DNA of 64,000 bases, from assembly GCA_947628955.1 (NCBI GenBank), contig CANRBX010000006.1:1-64000 (forward strand). The letters run 5' to 3'. The translations under genes and the position numbers were made by a program. Under the pieces are notes generated by a model. That model saw nothing but the letters and a program-made list of their open reading frames with translations, was not told the origin of the DNA and ran no database searches. Positions 24,760 through 32,874 of the stretch are shown piece by piece. This DNA comes from an uncultured Lachnospiraceae bacterium. Its GTDB lineage: Bacteria; Bacillota; Clostridia; Lachnospirales; Lachnospiraceae. How positions within the stretch are numbered: position 1 is the first letter of the stretch; the number at the start of each line of letters is the position of its first letter.

Positions 24760-24812
24760 GTCTATCCCCTCCCTTGTAAATTTTTTTTAAAGCACGAAAG
24801 TGCCGGAAACGC

Positions 24813-25652
24813 TCACACGATCACCACGTCCCGCAGCCCGTATCCGGCCGCCAGGTCCGCAAGCTCCTGCAGATACCCGTCCTGCGGAGGGACAAGGCTC
24901 CTGTAGCGCTCGCGGACCCCCATCGGCCGGTAACGGATGATCTTGTATCTCGTGTCCAGGCAGCCGTACTGCGCGAGCAGCCTGCTCGTCTCGCGGACCG
25001 TCTGTGTGCAGTCAAAGAGCTCCGGCACGACGACCGTCCGCACCTCGGGCAGCTTCCCCGCGCCGGCGAGCCATTCCAGGCTGCGGAGCACGCAGTCATT
25101 GGGGCACCCCGTCACCCGCAGGTGGTCCTCCCGCGACCAGGCCTTGACGTCGAGCATCACGCCGTCGGTCACGGCCATCAGCTCCGGATCCCCGGAAAAG
25201 TCATAGCTGCCGTTTGAATCGAGCAGAGTGCCGAGCGGCTCCGCCTTTGCGAGCGTGAGCAGCTCTACCAGGAAATCCCGCCAGCACGTGCACTCACCGC
25301 CGGACACCGTGATCCCGCGGATGAACGGGATATTGCGGCGCACCCGGGCCATCACCTGCTCCGCGGTCATCTCCCTGGTCCTCGCGGAGGCCCCGTGCGG
25401 GCAGTGGCGGAAGCACTCATCGCACAGCACGCACTTTGCGATGTCATAATGCACCCGGCCGTCCTCAAAGGTAAGCGCTCCCGGCCTGCACCACGGCACG
25501 CATTCCCCGCAGTGGATGCAGGCATGTATGGTCTCCGGGTTGTGGCAGTACCTGCAGTCAAAATCGCAGCCCTGCAGGAATACCGCCGTGCGGTTGCCCG
25601 GACCGTCCACGCTGCTGAACGGAATGATCTTGTTTACTGTCGCTCTTGTCAT
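24813..25652 (-). CDS. yjjW: YjjW-family glycyl-radical-enzyme activase
   Basis: 279 residues. The radical SAM cluster is CDFDCRYC (CxxxCxxC). It is followed by an eight-Cys ferredoxin-like insert (CIHCGECVPWC, then CVLCDECFRHC), the hallmark of activases with two extra 4Fe-4S clusters. GITVSGGE is the SAM-binding GGE motif. It installs the glycyl radical on its partner, encoded 71 bases upstream. Good ribosome site (GAGAGG). It is embedded in a nucleoside importer operon, between the glycyl-radical enzyme and the ATPase gene. Confidence 0.93.
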   Translation of the reverse strand: MTRATVNKIIPFSSVDGPGNRTAVFLQGCDFDCRYCHNPETIHACIHCGECVPWCRPGALTFEDGRVHYDIAKCVLCDECFRHCPHGASARTREMTAEQVMARVRRNIPFIRGITVSGGECTCWRDFLVELLTLAKAEPLGTLLDSNGSYDFSGDPELMAVTDGVMLDVKAWSREDHLRVTGCPNDCVLRSLEWLAGAGKLPEVRTVVVPELFDCTQTVRETSRLLAQYGCLDTRYKIIRYRPMGVRERYRSLVPPQDGYLQELADLAAGYGLRDVVIV

Positions 25653-25723
25653 CTGTGTCCTCTCTGTCCGCTTTTTCCGCCTGTATACTCACCTGTGCGC
25701 TCAGGCCGCGCACCTCGCAGGCC

Positions 25724-27268
25724 TCATCTCACGCGCCTGTCCAGGATTTTGCAGTTCTTCGCCGCGCCGAGCCCGAGCCCCGTCGTGTTCTGGCGCACAT
25801 TCTGCCCCGCGTCCAGCTTCTCCATCTCGCTGCGCTTCACGAGATAGCCCGTCACGCGGATGACATCGCTGTCGCTCGCGTAGAAGGACAGGTAGCGGAT
25901 GTCCATTCCAAGGCTTCCGCGGATGATGTCGAGCACGTACTGCGGATTCTTGTGCACCGTCAGATCCACCGGGAAGATATCGCCCGTGCCGGACGGGAAA
26001 TATTTGTGGAACAGGTTGATGCAGTTCAGATGGTCGACCAGCTCGTCCGGCTCCTCCCCGATCGGGATGCGCGTTCCCGGCGAGCAGTCGTGGTCGGACT
26101 CGATCCCCACCTGCGCGTGGAGCAGGAAATGGTTCCCGGTCGCCTCGCAGTACGGATTGTAATGGTTTTTGTTGAACTGATCGATGATGTCCATGATCTC
26201 CACGCCGAGCCGGTTGGCGCGCTCGCTGTGGCCGAAGCGCTCGGTGCAGCCCTCCTTTTCAAGCAGGAGGTTGACGCACTCCGCGAGGCCGACCATGCCG
26301 AACATCGCCGTAAATCTGTCTCTTTGCACAAAGCCCTCGGTCGCGAGGAAGCTGCTCGTGAACCATCCGCTCTCTTCCACCAGGAAGCGGATGCGCTCAT
26401 CCATGTAGCGCGCCATAACGTCGCAGACGTGCGGCAGCACCCTGGTCTTGAAGTCCTCAATGTCCTCGGCGCGCTTCGCGATATTCGAGAGGATCAGGCG
26501 GCTGAGCGTGTAGGAGCCGCCGCCCTTTAACAGGCCGTTGTAGCAGCTCGCGATGCAGTAGTCGTTCCCGAGCTCCCCGCGGAACATCCGGTCGTTTGCA
26601 AAGCTCGGCTTCGCCGAGTGCAGCGCGCAGCGGATCCCCGCCAGGATAAAGTCGTCCGGGGTCTCATCGCTCACGCGCATGGTCAGGTTCGGCACCGCGT
26701 TCTCAAGCTCGGACTCCACCTCCATCAGAAGGTAGCCCAGACGGCTCTCCTTCGGGCCGATGTCCGCATGGCAGAAGGAGTCGAGGATCGTGCGGTCGGC
26801 CATCGTCAGCCACAGGCGGAGCGCCTTTTTAACCGTCTCGTCGTCCTCGTTCTCGATATACGGCCCCAGCAGCTCGTCCAGGTCGCCGATAAATACCGGA
26901 TAATTTGTGATGCTCGGGATATTGTGGTACATGATCATCAGGTTCGTCAGCGCTTCTGAGAAGTCCCTGGCAGGCCCAAGCTGCAGGAACGCGCTTCCCT
27001 CGCGCAGGAACTTCGGAAAATCAATGCAAATGTAGCGCGGGCGGTACGGGGCGTCCCCCTCGAACAGGTTGCAGATGCAGCGCGTGTCGATGTCGCAGCG
27101 CATCAGCTCGTCCAGCTCCTCCGGCTCGTCGAGCACCGTCATGAAATTCTCCGCATGGCGCGCCAGGTAGGTGACCTTCTGCTCGTGCGTGGTCGTCGGG
27201 TCGGTCAGGGTGCCGTAAATCTCCTTCCGCTTTTCTTCAATGATCTCCGGTGTCAGGATTCGTTTCAT
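25724..27268 (-). CDS. yjjI: YjjI-family glycyl radical enzyme
   Basis: 514 residues, the usual YjjI (DUF3029) length and shorter than PFL-type enzymes. The C-terminal radical loop is VIRVTGYLVKRSEM with Gly474 as the predicted radical site. NDYCIASCYNGLLKGGGSYT holds the most likely active-site cysteines. The reaction of YjjI is, to my knowledge, not established; in Escherichia coli yjjI-yjjW borders the deo nucleoside-catabolism genes. Here the pair is inside a nucleoside importer operon, which independently points to nucleoside or deoxyribose-derived substrates. Ribosome site GAGGTG. Oxygen would cut the radical backbone, so anaerobic use is implied. Confidence 0.92.
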   Translation of the reverse strand: MKRILTPEIIEEKRKEIYGTLTDPTTTHEQKVTYLARHAENFMTVLDEPEELDELMRCDIDTRCICNLFEGDAPYRPRYICIDFPKFLREGSAFLQLGPARDFSEALTNLMIMYHNIPSITNYPVFIGDLDELLGPYIENEDDETVKKALRLWLTMADRTILDSFCHADIGPKESRLGYLLMEVESELENAVPNLTMRVSDETPDDFILAGIRCALHSAKPSFANDRMFRGELGNDYCIASCYNGLLKGGGSYTLSRLILSNIAKRAEDIEDFKTRVLPHVCDVMARYMDERIRFLVEESGWFTSSFLATEGFVQRDRFTAMFGMVGLAECVNLLLEKEGCTERFGHSERANRLGVEIMDIIDQFNKNHYNPYCEATGNHFLLHAQVGIESDHDCSPGTRIPIGEEPDELVDHLNCINLFHKYFPSGTGDIFPVDLTVHKNPQYVLDIIRGSLGMDIRYLSFYASDSDVIRVTGYLVKRSEMEKLDAGQNVRQNTTGLGLGAAKNCKILDRRVR

Positions 27269-27366
27269 ATGTTTTCACCTCAGCTGCTTTTTTGATAATA
27301 TCAGATGCCGTGCGGGCTGTTCCGGGCTCTGCGCTCCCGCAGTCCGGGCATCTTAATGATACAAAA

Positions 27367-27471
27367 GCTGCTGCAAAATGATTCCTGCAGATATTGCCGA
27401 CCGTTACCGGTTCCCTTCATCCGGCAAAATCTCCGCAGCGGATTTTCTTCCGAAAATCATTTTACAACAGC
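27367..27471 (-). other. Long imperfect hairpin between the BMP gene and yjjI
   Basis: GCTGCTGCAAAATGATT (27367-27383) and AATCATTTTACAACAGC (27455-27471) pair with two G-U-type mismatches. A further inner stem joins TGCAGATATTGCCG with CGGCAAAATCTCCGCA. On the minus strand it ends in CTTTTG. It may partly stop transcription after the solute-binding gene. The outer arms belong to a stem family also seen at 18.1 and 41.9 kb. Confidence 0.65.
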
Positions 27472-27524
27472 CCCTGAATTAAAATACTACTCCATCATTC
27501 CCCACAGTCTTTTCCGCAGGATCA

Positions 27525-28541
27525 TTACTCAAGAATGAAATCCGGGCACTCTTCTGCCGTGGTCGGAACTACTACTTCGCCGGAAAGGATGGATTCCTTC
27601 GCCTCTTCTACCGCCGCGATGACATCGTCGGTCAGCAGATCCTGAGTCGGGGAGATATCCACGCCGCCGTTCTCAAGGCTGTACTGATGTACGCCGCCTG
27701 CGAACTCGCCCGCCAGCACGCCCTCGGAGATGGATCTTGCAGCGATGTCCACGCGCTTCATAGCGGACGTGATGATCGTCTCCGGAGCAAGGTATGCCTG
27801 GTCTGTATCAACGCCGATCGCATAGATGCCGTTGTCTGCGCACGCAGAGATCACGCCTGCGCCTGAGCCGCCGGCCGCATGATAAATGATGTCAGCGCCG
27901 TTCGTGATCATCTCGGTAGCGCCTGCGGAACCCGTAGCCGCATCCGCGAAGCTGTTCACGTTGTACTGGAGAACCTTTACGTCCGGATTCACGGACTCGG
28001 CACCTGCGATGTAGCCGTAGCCGAACAGGTTCATCGTGTCGGAAACCATGCCCTGCACGTAGCCGATCGTGTTGGTCTTGGTCATCAGGCCTGCCACCAC
28101 GCCTACCAGATAGGAAGCCTGCTCCTGAGAGAACATCAGGCAGGCAACGTTCTCAAGATCTGCGTTGGACGCGTCATCAATGATCGCGAACTTCTGATCC
28201 GGATTTGCCTCGGCAGCCTCACGCGTGGCGTCCGCCAGCATGTAGCCTACGCAGATGATCAGGTCATAATCCTCGTCGATGAAGGTCTGGATGTTGGAGG
28301 CATAGTCTGCATCCGTCGCGCTCTCCAGATAGTTTACCTCGATCGCATCGTTCTCCTCTCCCAGCGCCTCAAGGCCTTCCCATGCGCTCTGGTTGAAGGA
28401 CTGGTCGTTCACGCCGCCTACGTCCGTAACCATGCCTACCTTGATGGACTCCGGCGCCTCCTCTGCGTTTGCCGCCATCGGCATCATGCTGAGTACCATT
28501 GATGCTGCAAGGACCATTGCGGAAATCTTTTTCATGCTCAT
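27525..28541 (-). CDS. nupN: BMP-family nucleoside-binding protein
   Basis: 338 residues, GGAGG eight bases before the ATG. A signal peptide (residues ~3-27, ending MAANAEEA) is followed by the BMP/PnrA fold: VGMVTDVGGVNDQSFNQSAW at the start, then NADIIYHAAGGSGAGVISAC and AIGVDTDQAY, which contact the ligand in purine-nucleoside receptors. No lipobox cysteine is visible, unusual for a Gram-positive binding protein that must stay at the membrane. It is first in an operon with yjjI, yjjW and the ATPase and permease genes. Confidence 0.92.
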   Translation of the reverse strand: MSMKKISAMVLAASMVLSMMPMAANAEEAPESIKVGMVTDVGGVNDQSFNQSAWEGLEALGEENDAIEVNYLESATDADYASNIQTFIDEDYDLIICVGYMLADATREAAEANPDQKFAIIDDASNADLENVACLMFSQEQASYLVGVVAGLMTKTNTIGYVQGMVSDTMNLFGYGYIAGAESVNPDVKVLQYNVNSFADAATGSAGATEMITNGADIIYHAAGGSGAGVISACADNGIYAIGVDTDQAYLAPETIITSAMKRVDIAARSISEGVLAGEFAGGVHQYSLENGGVDISPTQDLLTDDVIAAVEEAKESILSGEVVVPTTAEECPDFILE

Positions 28542-28635
28542 TTTAAATCATCCTCCTGTCTTTTAAATATTTTTATGTAACAATTTTTAAAATCGTGAGA
28601 AAACTGTTCGTCAGCTCTCATCAATTTTCATAAAT

Positions 28636-28664
28636 AGAATACAATATCATCGTGGATAAATCAA
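28636..28664 (-). promoter_or_regulatory. Promoter of the nucleoside importer/yjjIW operon
   Basis: On the minus strand TTGATT (28664-28659), a 17-base spacer, and TATTCT (28641-28636). This leaves a leader of about 90 AT-rich bases before the BMP gene. No known purine riboswitch pattern was recognised in it. Confidence 0.6.
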
Positions 28665-28685
28665 CTAAAATTTTTCTTTTTTATC

Positions 28686-28714
28686 TTGAATTTCTACAGA
28701 AGATACGATATGAT
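28686..28714 (+). promoter_or_regulatory. Promoter of pyrBI
   Basis: TTGAAT (28686-28691), a 17-base spacer, and TATGAT (28709-28714), about 40 bases before the pyrB start. The leader is too short for a PyrR-type attenuator. It is back to back with the promoter of the importer operon, 22 bases away. Confidence 0.65.
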
Positions 28715-28754
28715 ACATACCGGAAAATGCAAGACTCACTTTAAGGAGGATACT

Positions 28755-29681
28755 ATGAGACATCTGATGAATCCACTGGATTTCTCCGTCGAGGAGCTAG
28801 ACAGGCTTCTGGATCTGGCGAATGACATCGAAGCACATCCTGAAAAGTACGCACATGTCTGTGCAGGAAAAAAATTAGCTACTTTATTTTATGAACCAAG
28901 TACTCGCACCCGTCTCAGTTTTGAGGCAGCAATGTTGAATTTAGGGGGCAGTGTACTTGGTTTTTCTACGGCCGATTCCAGCTCCGCCTCGAAGGGCGAG
29001 AGCGTCGCGGACACCATCCGCGTCATCTCCTGCTACGCCGATATCTGCGCCATGCGTCATCCGAAGGAGGGCGCCCCGCTTGTCGCAGCCATGAAATCCG
29101 GGATCCCGGTCATCAATGCCGGCGACGGAGGCCACCAGCACCCGACCCAGACGCTGACCGATCTGCTGACCATCCGCTCCCTGAAGGGAAGGCTGGGCAA
29201 TTTCACGATCGGCTTCTGCGGCGACCTGAAGTTCGGCCGCACGGTGCACTCCCTGATCCAGGCGCTGATCCGTTACCCGAATGTCCATTTCCTCCTGATC
29301 TCCCCCGAAGAGCTGCGCATTCCCGATGCGATCCGCGACGACGTCCTGCGGCGCAACCGCCAGAATTTCCAGGAGGTCGTGCGGCTCGAGGACGCGCTTC
29401 CGAGGCTCGACCTGCTCTACATGACGCGTGTGCAGCGTGAGCGCTTCTTCAATGAAGAGGATTACGTGCGCATGAAGGATTTCTACATCCTGGACAGGGA
29501 GAAGCTCGAGCTCGCCCGGAAGGACATGGTGATCCTCCACCCGCTCCCGCGTGTGAACGAGATCGCCGTCGAGGTGGACGACGATCCGCGGGCCGCCTAC
29601 TTCAAACAGGTCCAGTACGGCGTATATGTCAGGATGGCACTGATACTCACATTACTTGGAATGGAGGATGTCGCATGTTAA
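28755..29681 (+). CDS. pyrB: Aspartate carbamoyltransferase catalytic chain
   Basis: 308 residues from the ATG at 28755 after AAGGAGG. It makes N-carbamoyl-L-aspartate in pyrimidine synthesis. The carbamoyl-phosphate motif is [13 protein letters not shown], with [12 protein letters not shown] (mobile loop) and [36 protein letters not shown] at the C-terminus binds aspartate. It overlaps pyrI by seven bases, so catalytic and regulatory chains are coupled, as in enteric bacteria and many Clostridia but not in Bacillus. Confidence 0.97.
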   Translation: MRHLMNPLDFSVEELDRLLDLANDIEAHPEKYAHVCAGKKLATLFYEPSTRTRLSFEAAMLNLGGSVLGFSTADSSSASKGESVADTIRVISCYADICAMRHPKEGAPLVAAMKSGIPVINAGDGGHQHPTQTLTDLLTIRSLKGRLGNFTIGFCGDLKFGRTVHSLIQALIRYPNVHFLLISPEELRIPDAIRDDVLRRNRQNFQEVVRLEDALPRLDLLYMTRVQRERFFNEEDYVRMKDFYILDREKLELARKDMVILHPLPRVNEIAVEVDDDPRAAYFKQVQYGVYVRMALILTLLGMEDVAC

Positions 29682-30112
29682 ATGTCGGAAAACTGAATGA
29701 AGGCGTAGTGCTCGACCATATCATGGCCGGTAAAAGCATGGAGATCTACAATTACCTGAAGCTCGACAAGATGGACTGCTGCGTCGCGATCATCAAGAAC
29801 GCGCACAGCAGCAAGATGGGAAAAAAAGACATCATAAAAGTAGAATGCCCGATCGACCAGCTGGACCTGAATGTCCTCGGCTTCATCGACCACCGCATCA
29901 CGGTCAACATCATCAAGGACGGCGAGATCGTCTCCAAGAAGCCGCTCGCGCTTCCGGCGAAGCTTGTGAACATCATCCACTGCAAGAACCCGCGCTGCAT
30001 CACCTCGATCGAACAGGGCCTGGACCAGGTTTTCTATCTCTCGGATGAAGAGCGCGAGATCTACCGCTGCAGATACTGCGATGAAAAATACCGCGCACGC
30101 CGGAAAAAATAA
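29675..30112 (+). CDS. pyrI: Aspartate carbamoyltransferase regulatory chain
   Basis: 145 residues. The allosteric N-terminal domain (residues ~1-95, with [20 protein letters not shown]) binds CTP/ATP. The zinc domain has four cysteines, HCKNPRC then [10 protein letters not shown] (C-x4-C...C-x2-C), which holds the contact to PyrB. Its presence implies CTP feedback on the complex. pyrG, which makes CTP, lies further along in the window. The stop is followed by a weak dyad (GACGTCCGG...CCGGCAGGCGTC, about 30121-30147) that may end transcription. Confidence 0.96.
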   Translation: MLNVGKLNEGVVLDHIMAGKSMEIYNYLKLDKMDCCVAIIKNAHSSKMGKKDIIKVECPIDQLDLNVLGFIDHRITVNIIKDGEIVSKKPLALPAKLVNIIHCKNPRCITSIEQGLDQVFYLSDEEREIYRCRYCDEKYRARRKK

Positions 30113-30145
30113 ACGGCGCGGACGTCCGGTATTTTCCGGCAGGCG

Positions 30146-30637
30146 TCACTTTCTTCTCTCATATTTTACAAACGAATACGCCAGGTCAAAGTACGTCTGC
30201 TCGTCGCTGTCGGCCGTAATGACCCACTCCGGCATTGCGTCCAGGTTCGGGAAGTACGCGTCCGCCTGATAGGCGTGATCGATCTTCGTCACATGGACCA
30301 CGTCGCAGTGCGGAAGGAACTGCCGGTATATGCTCTCGCCTCCGATGATATAGATCTCGTCGGAGGCATATTTTTTCAGCTCGTCCAGCGCTTCCTCCGC
30401 CGTGTGCAGAACAAGCGCGCCCTTTACACGGTAATCCGGGTTTCTCGTCAGCACGATGTTGGTGCGGTTCTTCAGCGGCAGTCCGTTCGGAAAGCTCTCG
30501 AGCGTCCGGCGCCCCATGACCACCACCTTTCCGGTCGTCGTCTCCCGGAAAAATTTCATGTCCGCGGGAATGCTCACAAGCAGCCTGTTGTTGAGCCCGA
30601 TCCCCCAGTTCCTGTCTGCAGCAACGATCATGTTCAT
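30146..30637 (-). CDS. folA: Dihydrofolate reductase
   Basis: 163 residues. It reduces dihydrofolate to tetrahydrofolate with NADPH. MNMIVAADRNWGIGLNNRLL carries the Met20-loop region, VVMGRRTLESFPNGLPLKNR contacts NADPH, and YIIGGESIYRQFLPHCD is the GG-motif. ILTRNPDYRV precedes the adenine-site strand. It is 20 bases downstream of thyA; ThyA produces dihydrofolate, which FolA regenerates, a common gene pair. Confidence 0.96.
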   Translation of the reverse strand: MNMIVAADRNWGIGLNNRLLVSIPADMKFFRETTTGKVVVMGRRTLESFPNGLPLKNRTNIVLTRNPDYRVKGALVLHTAEEALDELKKYASDEIYIIGGESIYRQFLPHCDVVHVTKIDHAYQADAYFPNLDAMPEWVITADSDEQTYFDLAYSFVKYERRK

Positions 30638-30656
30638 CGCGTATCCTCCTTTTCTC

Positions 30657-31505
30657 TCACACCGCCACCGGGATGTTCCGGATCTGCGGCCCGGTCACAT
30701 AATTCTCCACATGCAGGTCGTCCACCGTAAATGCGTAGAAATCCGTCACATCCGGGCTCAGCCACACGTCCGGGGCAGGATGCGTCTCCCTTTTGATCAG
30801 CTCCTGCACCAGCGGCACATGGCGGTCATAGATGTGCGCGTCCGCAATGACGTGTACCAGCTCCCCCGCCTGCATCCCGCAGCACTGCGCCATCATGTGA
30901 ACCAGCAGCGCATACTGCGCGACGTTCCAGTTGTTCGCCGTCAGGACGTCCTGCGAGCGCTGGTTCAGGATCGCGTTCAGCGTCAGCTTCTCACTGTCCT
31001 TCTCCTTCGTCACGTTGAACGTCATGCTGTAGGCGCACGGATACAGGTTCATCTCGTGCAGATCCGCGTGGACATAGATGTTCGTCATGATCCTGCGGCT
31101 GTACGGATTGTTTTTCAGGTCGTAGAGCACGCGGTCCACCTGATCCATCATCCCCTCGCGGTACTGATGCTTCACCCCGAGCTGGTAGCCGTACGCCTTG
31201 CCGATGCTCCCGTCCGCGTCCGCCCAGCTGTCCCAGATATGGCTGCCGAGATCGTGCACATTGTTCGACTTGCGCTGCCAGATCCACAGAAGCTCGTCAA
31301 ACGCGCTCTTCAGCCCTGTCCTGCGCAGCGTCAGCGCCGGAAATTCCCTGCGCAGATCGTAGCGGTTCACGACGCCGAAGCGCTTGATCGTGTAGGCGTA
31401 CGTGCCGTCCTCCCACTTCGGGCGCACCTTTTCCCCCTCCGTGCTAACGCCGTTCTCCAGAATATCCCTGCACATGCCGATAAAAATGTCGTCTGCGTAG
31501 CTCAT
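30657..31505 (-). CDS. thyA: Thymidylate synthase (ThyA)
   Basis: 282 residues from the ATG at 31505, with AAGGAGG six bases upstream; in-frame sequence further up has no ribosome site. It methylates dUMP to dTMP using methylene-tetrahydrofolate. The catalytic cysteine is in LYPCAYSMTFNV. RRIMTNIYVHADL carries the dUMP-phosphate Arg residues, and LNQRSQDVLTANNWNVAQYA is the conserved dUMP-recognition stretch. ThyA rather than the flavin enzyme ThyX, so folA next door is needed to recycle its product. Confidence 0.95.
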   Translation of the reverse strand: MSYADDIFIGMCRDILENGVSTEGEKVRPKWEDGTYAYTIKRFGVVNRYDLRREFPALTLRRTGLKSAFDELLWIWQRKSNNVHDLGSHIWDSWADADGSIGKAYGYQLGVKHQYREGMMDQVDRVLYDLKNNPYSRRIMTNIYVHADLHEMNLYPCAYSMTFNVTKEKDSEKLTLNAILNQRSQDVLTANNWNVAQYALLVHMMAQCCGMQAGELVHVIADAHIYDRHVPLVQELIKRETHPAPDVWLSPDVTDFYAFTVDDLHVENYVTGPQIRNIPVAV

Positions 31506-31613
31506 TGTTCTCCTCCTTGGATTAAATAAAAAATGTTCCCGGCGCACCCCGCGCCTTTGCAGGAATATCCGGAAGCACACGCTTTCCCGCGCCTGCAGGT
31601 TTCCCCGGCGTTT

Positions 31614-32771
31614 TTAATATGCCAGCCGGGCAAGCGCGCTGTCCTCCGCGAATCCGGCCGCATTGTACAGAAACAGAAGATCCGTGTACCCTTCCGACGC
31701 GATCAGGTCGCTGAGCTTCTGGTTGTAGTACCGGATATCGAGCATGTCGACCGCATCGAACTCCGGGATCAGAAACGGCACAAAGCAGTGCGCATAGGAA
31801 TCCTTGATCACCAGGATCCTGCGCCCCGTCCCCGCCCTGGTTCGGATCCGCGCCAGCGCATAATTTCCCCCGAAGAAAATATTATACTTGCTCTTCGTGT
31901 CCAGCGCCGAGTAGTCATAGACCCGGTAGGACGCCTCCGTGTCCCCGTCCCTCTGCACCGTATAGAACGGGTCGCTCTTTGGATGGTACAGCTCGATCGA
32001 GTCCGCCCGCGCATGGATGCCGAGCTTTGACTGGATCGTGCCCTCGAAATCCTCCGTCACGGTCTCTATCTCGAAATCATCCTCGGAGGGCACCGTGAAG
32101 CCCTGTTTTTTCGCCCACTCCTGGTACACGCAGAAGGCCGCGGCCGTCTTCCAGTGGTGATCGGTCCGGTAATACAGCTCGTCTCCTGCGGCCGCGCGGG
32201 CCTGCAGGATCGTCCGCGTGTCAAACCACGTGCCCTCCGGCAGGGCCTCCGCGAGCTTCGCGAGGTACTCGCCCTCGTCGTACGGCGACGCAAACGCGGG
32301 GAGCTTGTCCCGCAGAATGTCCACCGCGTTCGGCACGACCATGAACGTCATGTGTCCGCCGCCAAACTGCTCCTGATACTTCTGCGCAAACTGCTGCAGC
32401 AGACGGATGTTCCCCGCGGCCGTTTCCGAGTCAAACACTCCTGTGTGCTTTTCGATCAGATAATCGTCCTTCGCAAAATAGATATCCTTGCTCTCACTTT
32501 TAAGCAGCAGGCGCTCCACCGCGGTCTTCAGGCTGATCCAGGCGTCGCGCGCCGCAAACTGGTCTGTCAGGTATGTCTCATAGTCCGACTCAAACTCGCC
32601 GTCTGCAAGCGTACTCAGGCGGAGCTCCGGCCTCGTCGCCAGGTCACGGTTCTCCGTCTCAGAATGCTCCGTCTCCGGCTTCAGGACGGTCACCGCCGTA
32701 AAACCGTAGATCAGGATGCAGAATAATACAATGATGTTCCATGACTGCCGTTTACTCATATTCTCTGACAT
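31614..32771 (-). CDS. DHHW-motif protein, surface O-acylation partner
   Basis: 385 residues. An N-terminal signal anchor (residues ~8-30, SWNIIVLFCILIYGFTAVTV) is followed by an SGNH/AlgX-like extracellular domain. The family motif is in YYRTDHHWKTAAAF (DHHW near residue 200), which carries the catalytic Asp-His pair; VIKDSYAHCFVPFLI holds the expected serine (KDSYA). These proteins act with MBOAT acyltransferases to acetylate exported polysaccharides. The MBOAT gene is directly upstream. The polymer is not evident. Confidence 0.88.
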   Translation of the reverse strand: MSENMSKRQSWNIIVLFCILIYGFTAVTVLKPETEHSETENRDLATRPELRLSTLADGEFESDYETYLTDQFAARDAWISLKTAVERLLLKSESKDIYFAKDDYLIEKHTGVFDSETAAGNIRLLQQFAQKYQEQFGGGHMTFMVVPNAVDILRDKLPAFASPYDEGEYLAKLAEALPEGTWFDTRTILQARAAAGDELYYRTDHHWKTAAAFCVYQEWAKKQGFTVPSEDDFEIETVTEDFEGTIQSKLGIHARADSIELYHPKSDPFYTVQRDGDTEASYRVYDYSALDTKSKYNIFFGGNYALARIRTRAGTGRRILVIKDSYAHCFVPFLIPEFDAVDMLDIRYYNQKLSDLIASEGYTDLLFLYNAAGFAEDSALARLAY

Positions 32772-32874
32772 TTTCCTGTTTCACTCCATAATATCTTAAA
32801 CCGTTTTCCCGCGAGCCGCCACTTTGCATCCGTTTCCCCATATTTTCTTCCCATATGCGTGTTTCGGCGCCCTC

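Noticed and set aside
28542-28640. Purine riboswitch before the BMP gene
   Set aside because: The conserved purine-aptamer loops are not present; the leader is AT-rich with only weak dyads.
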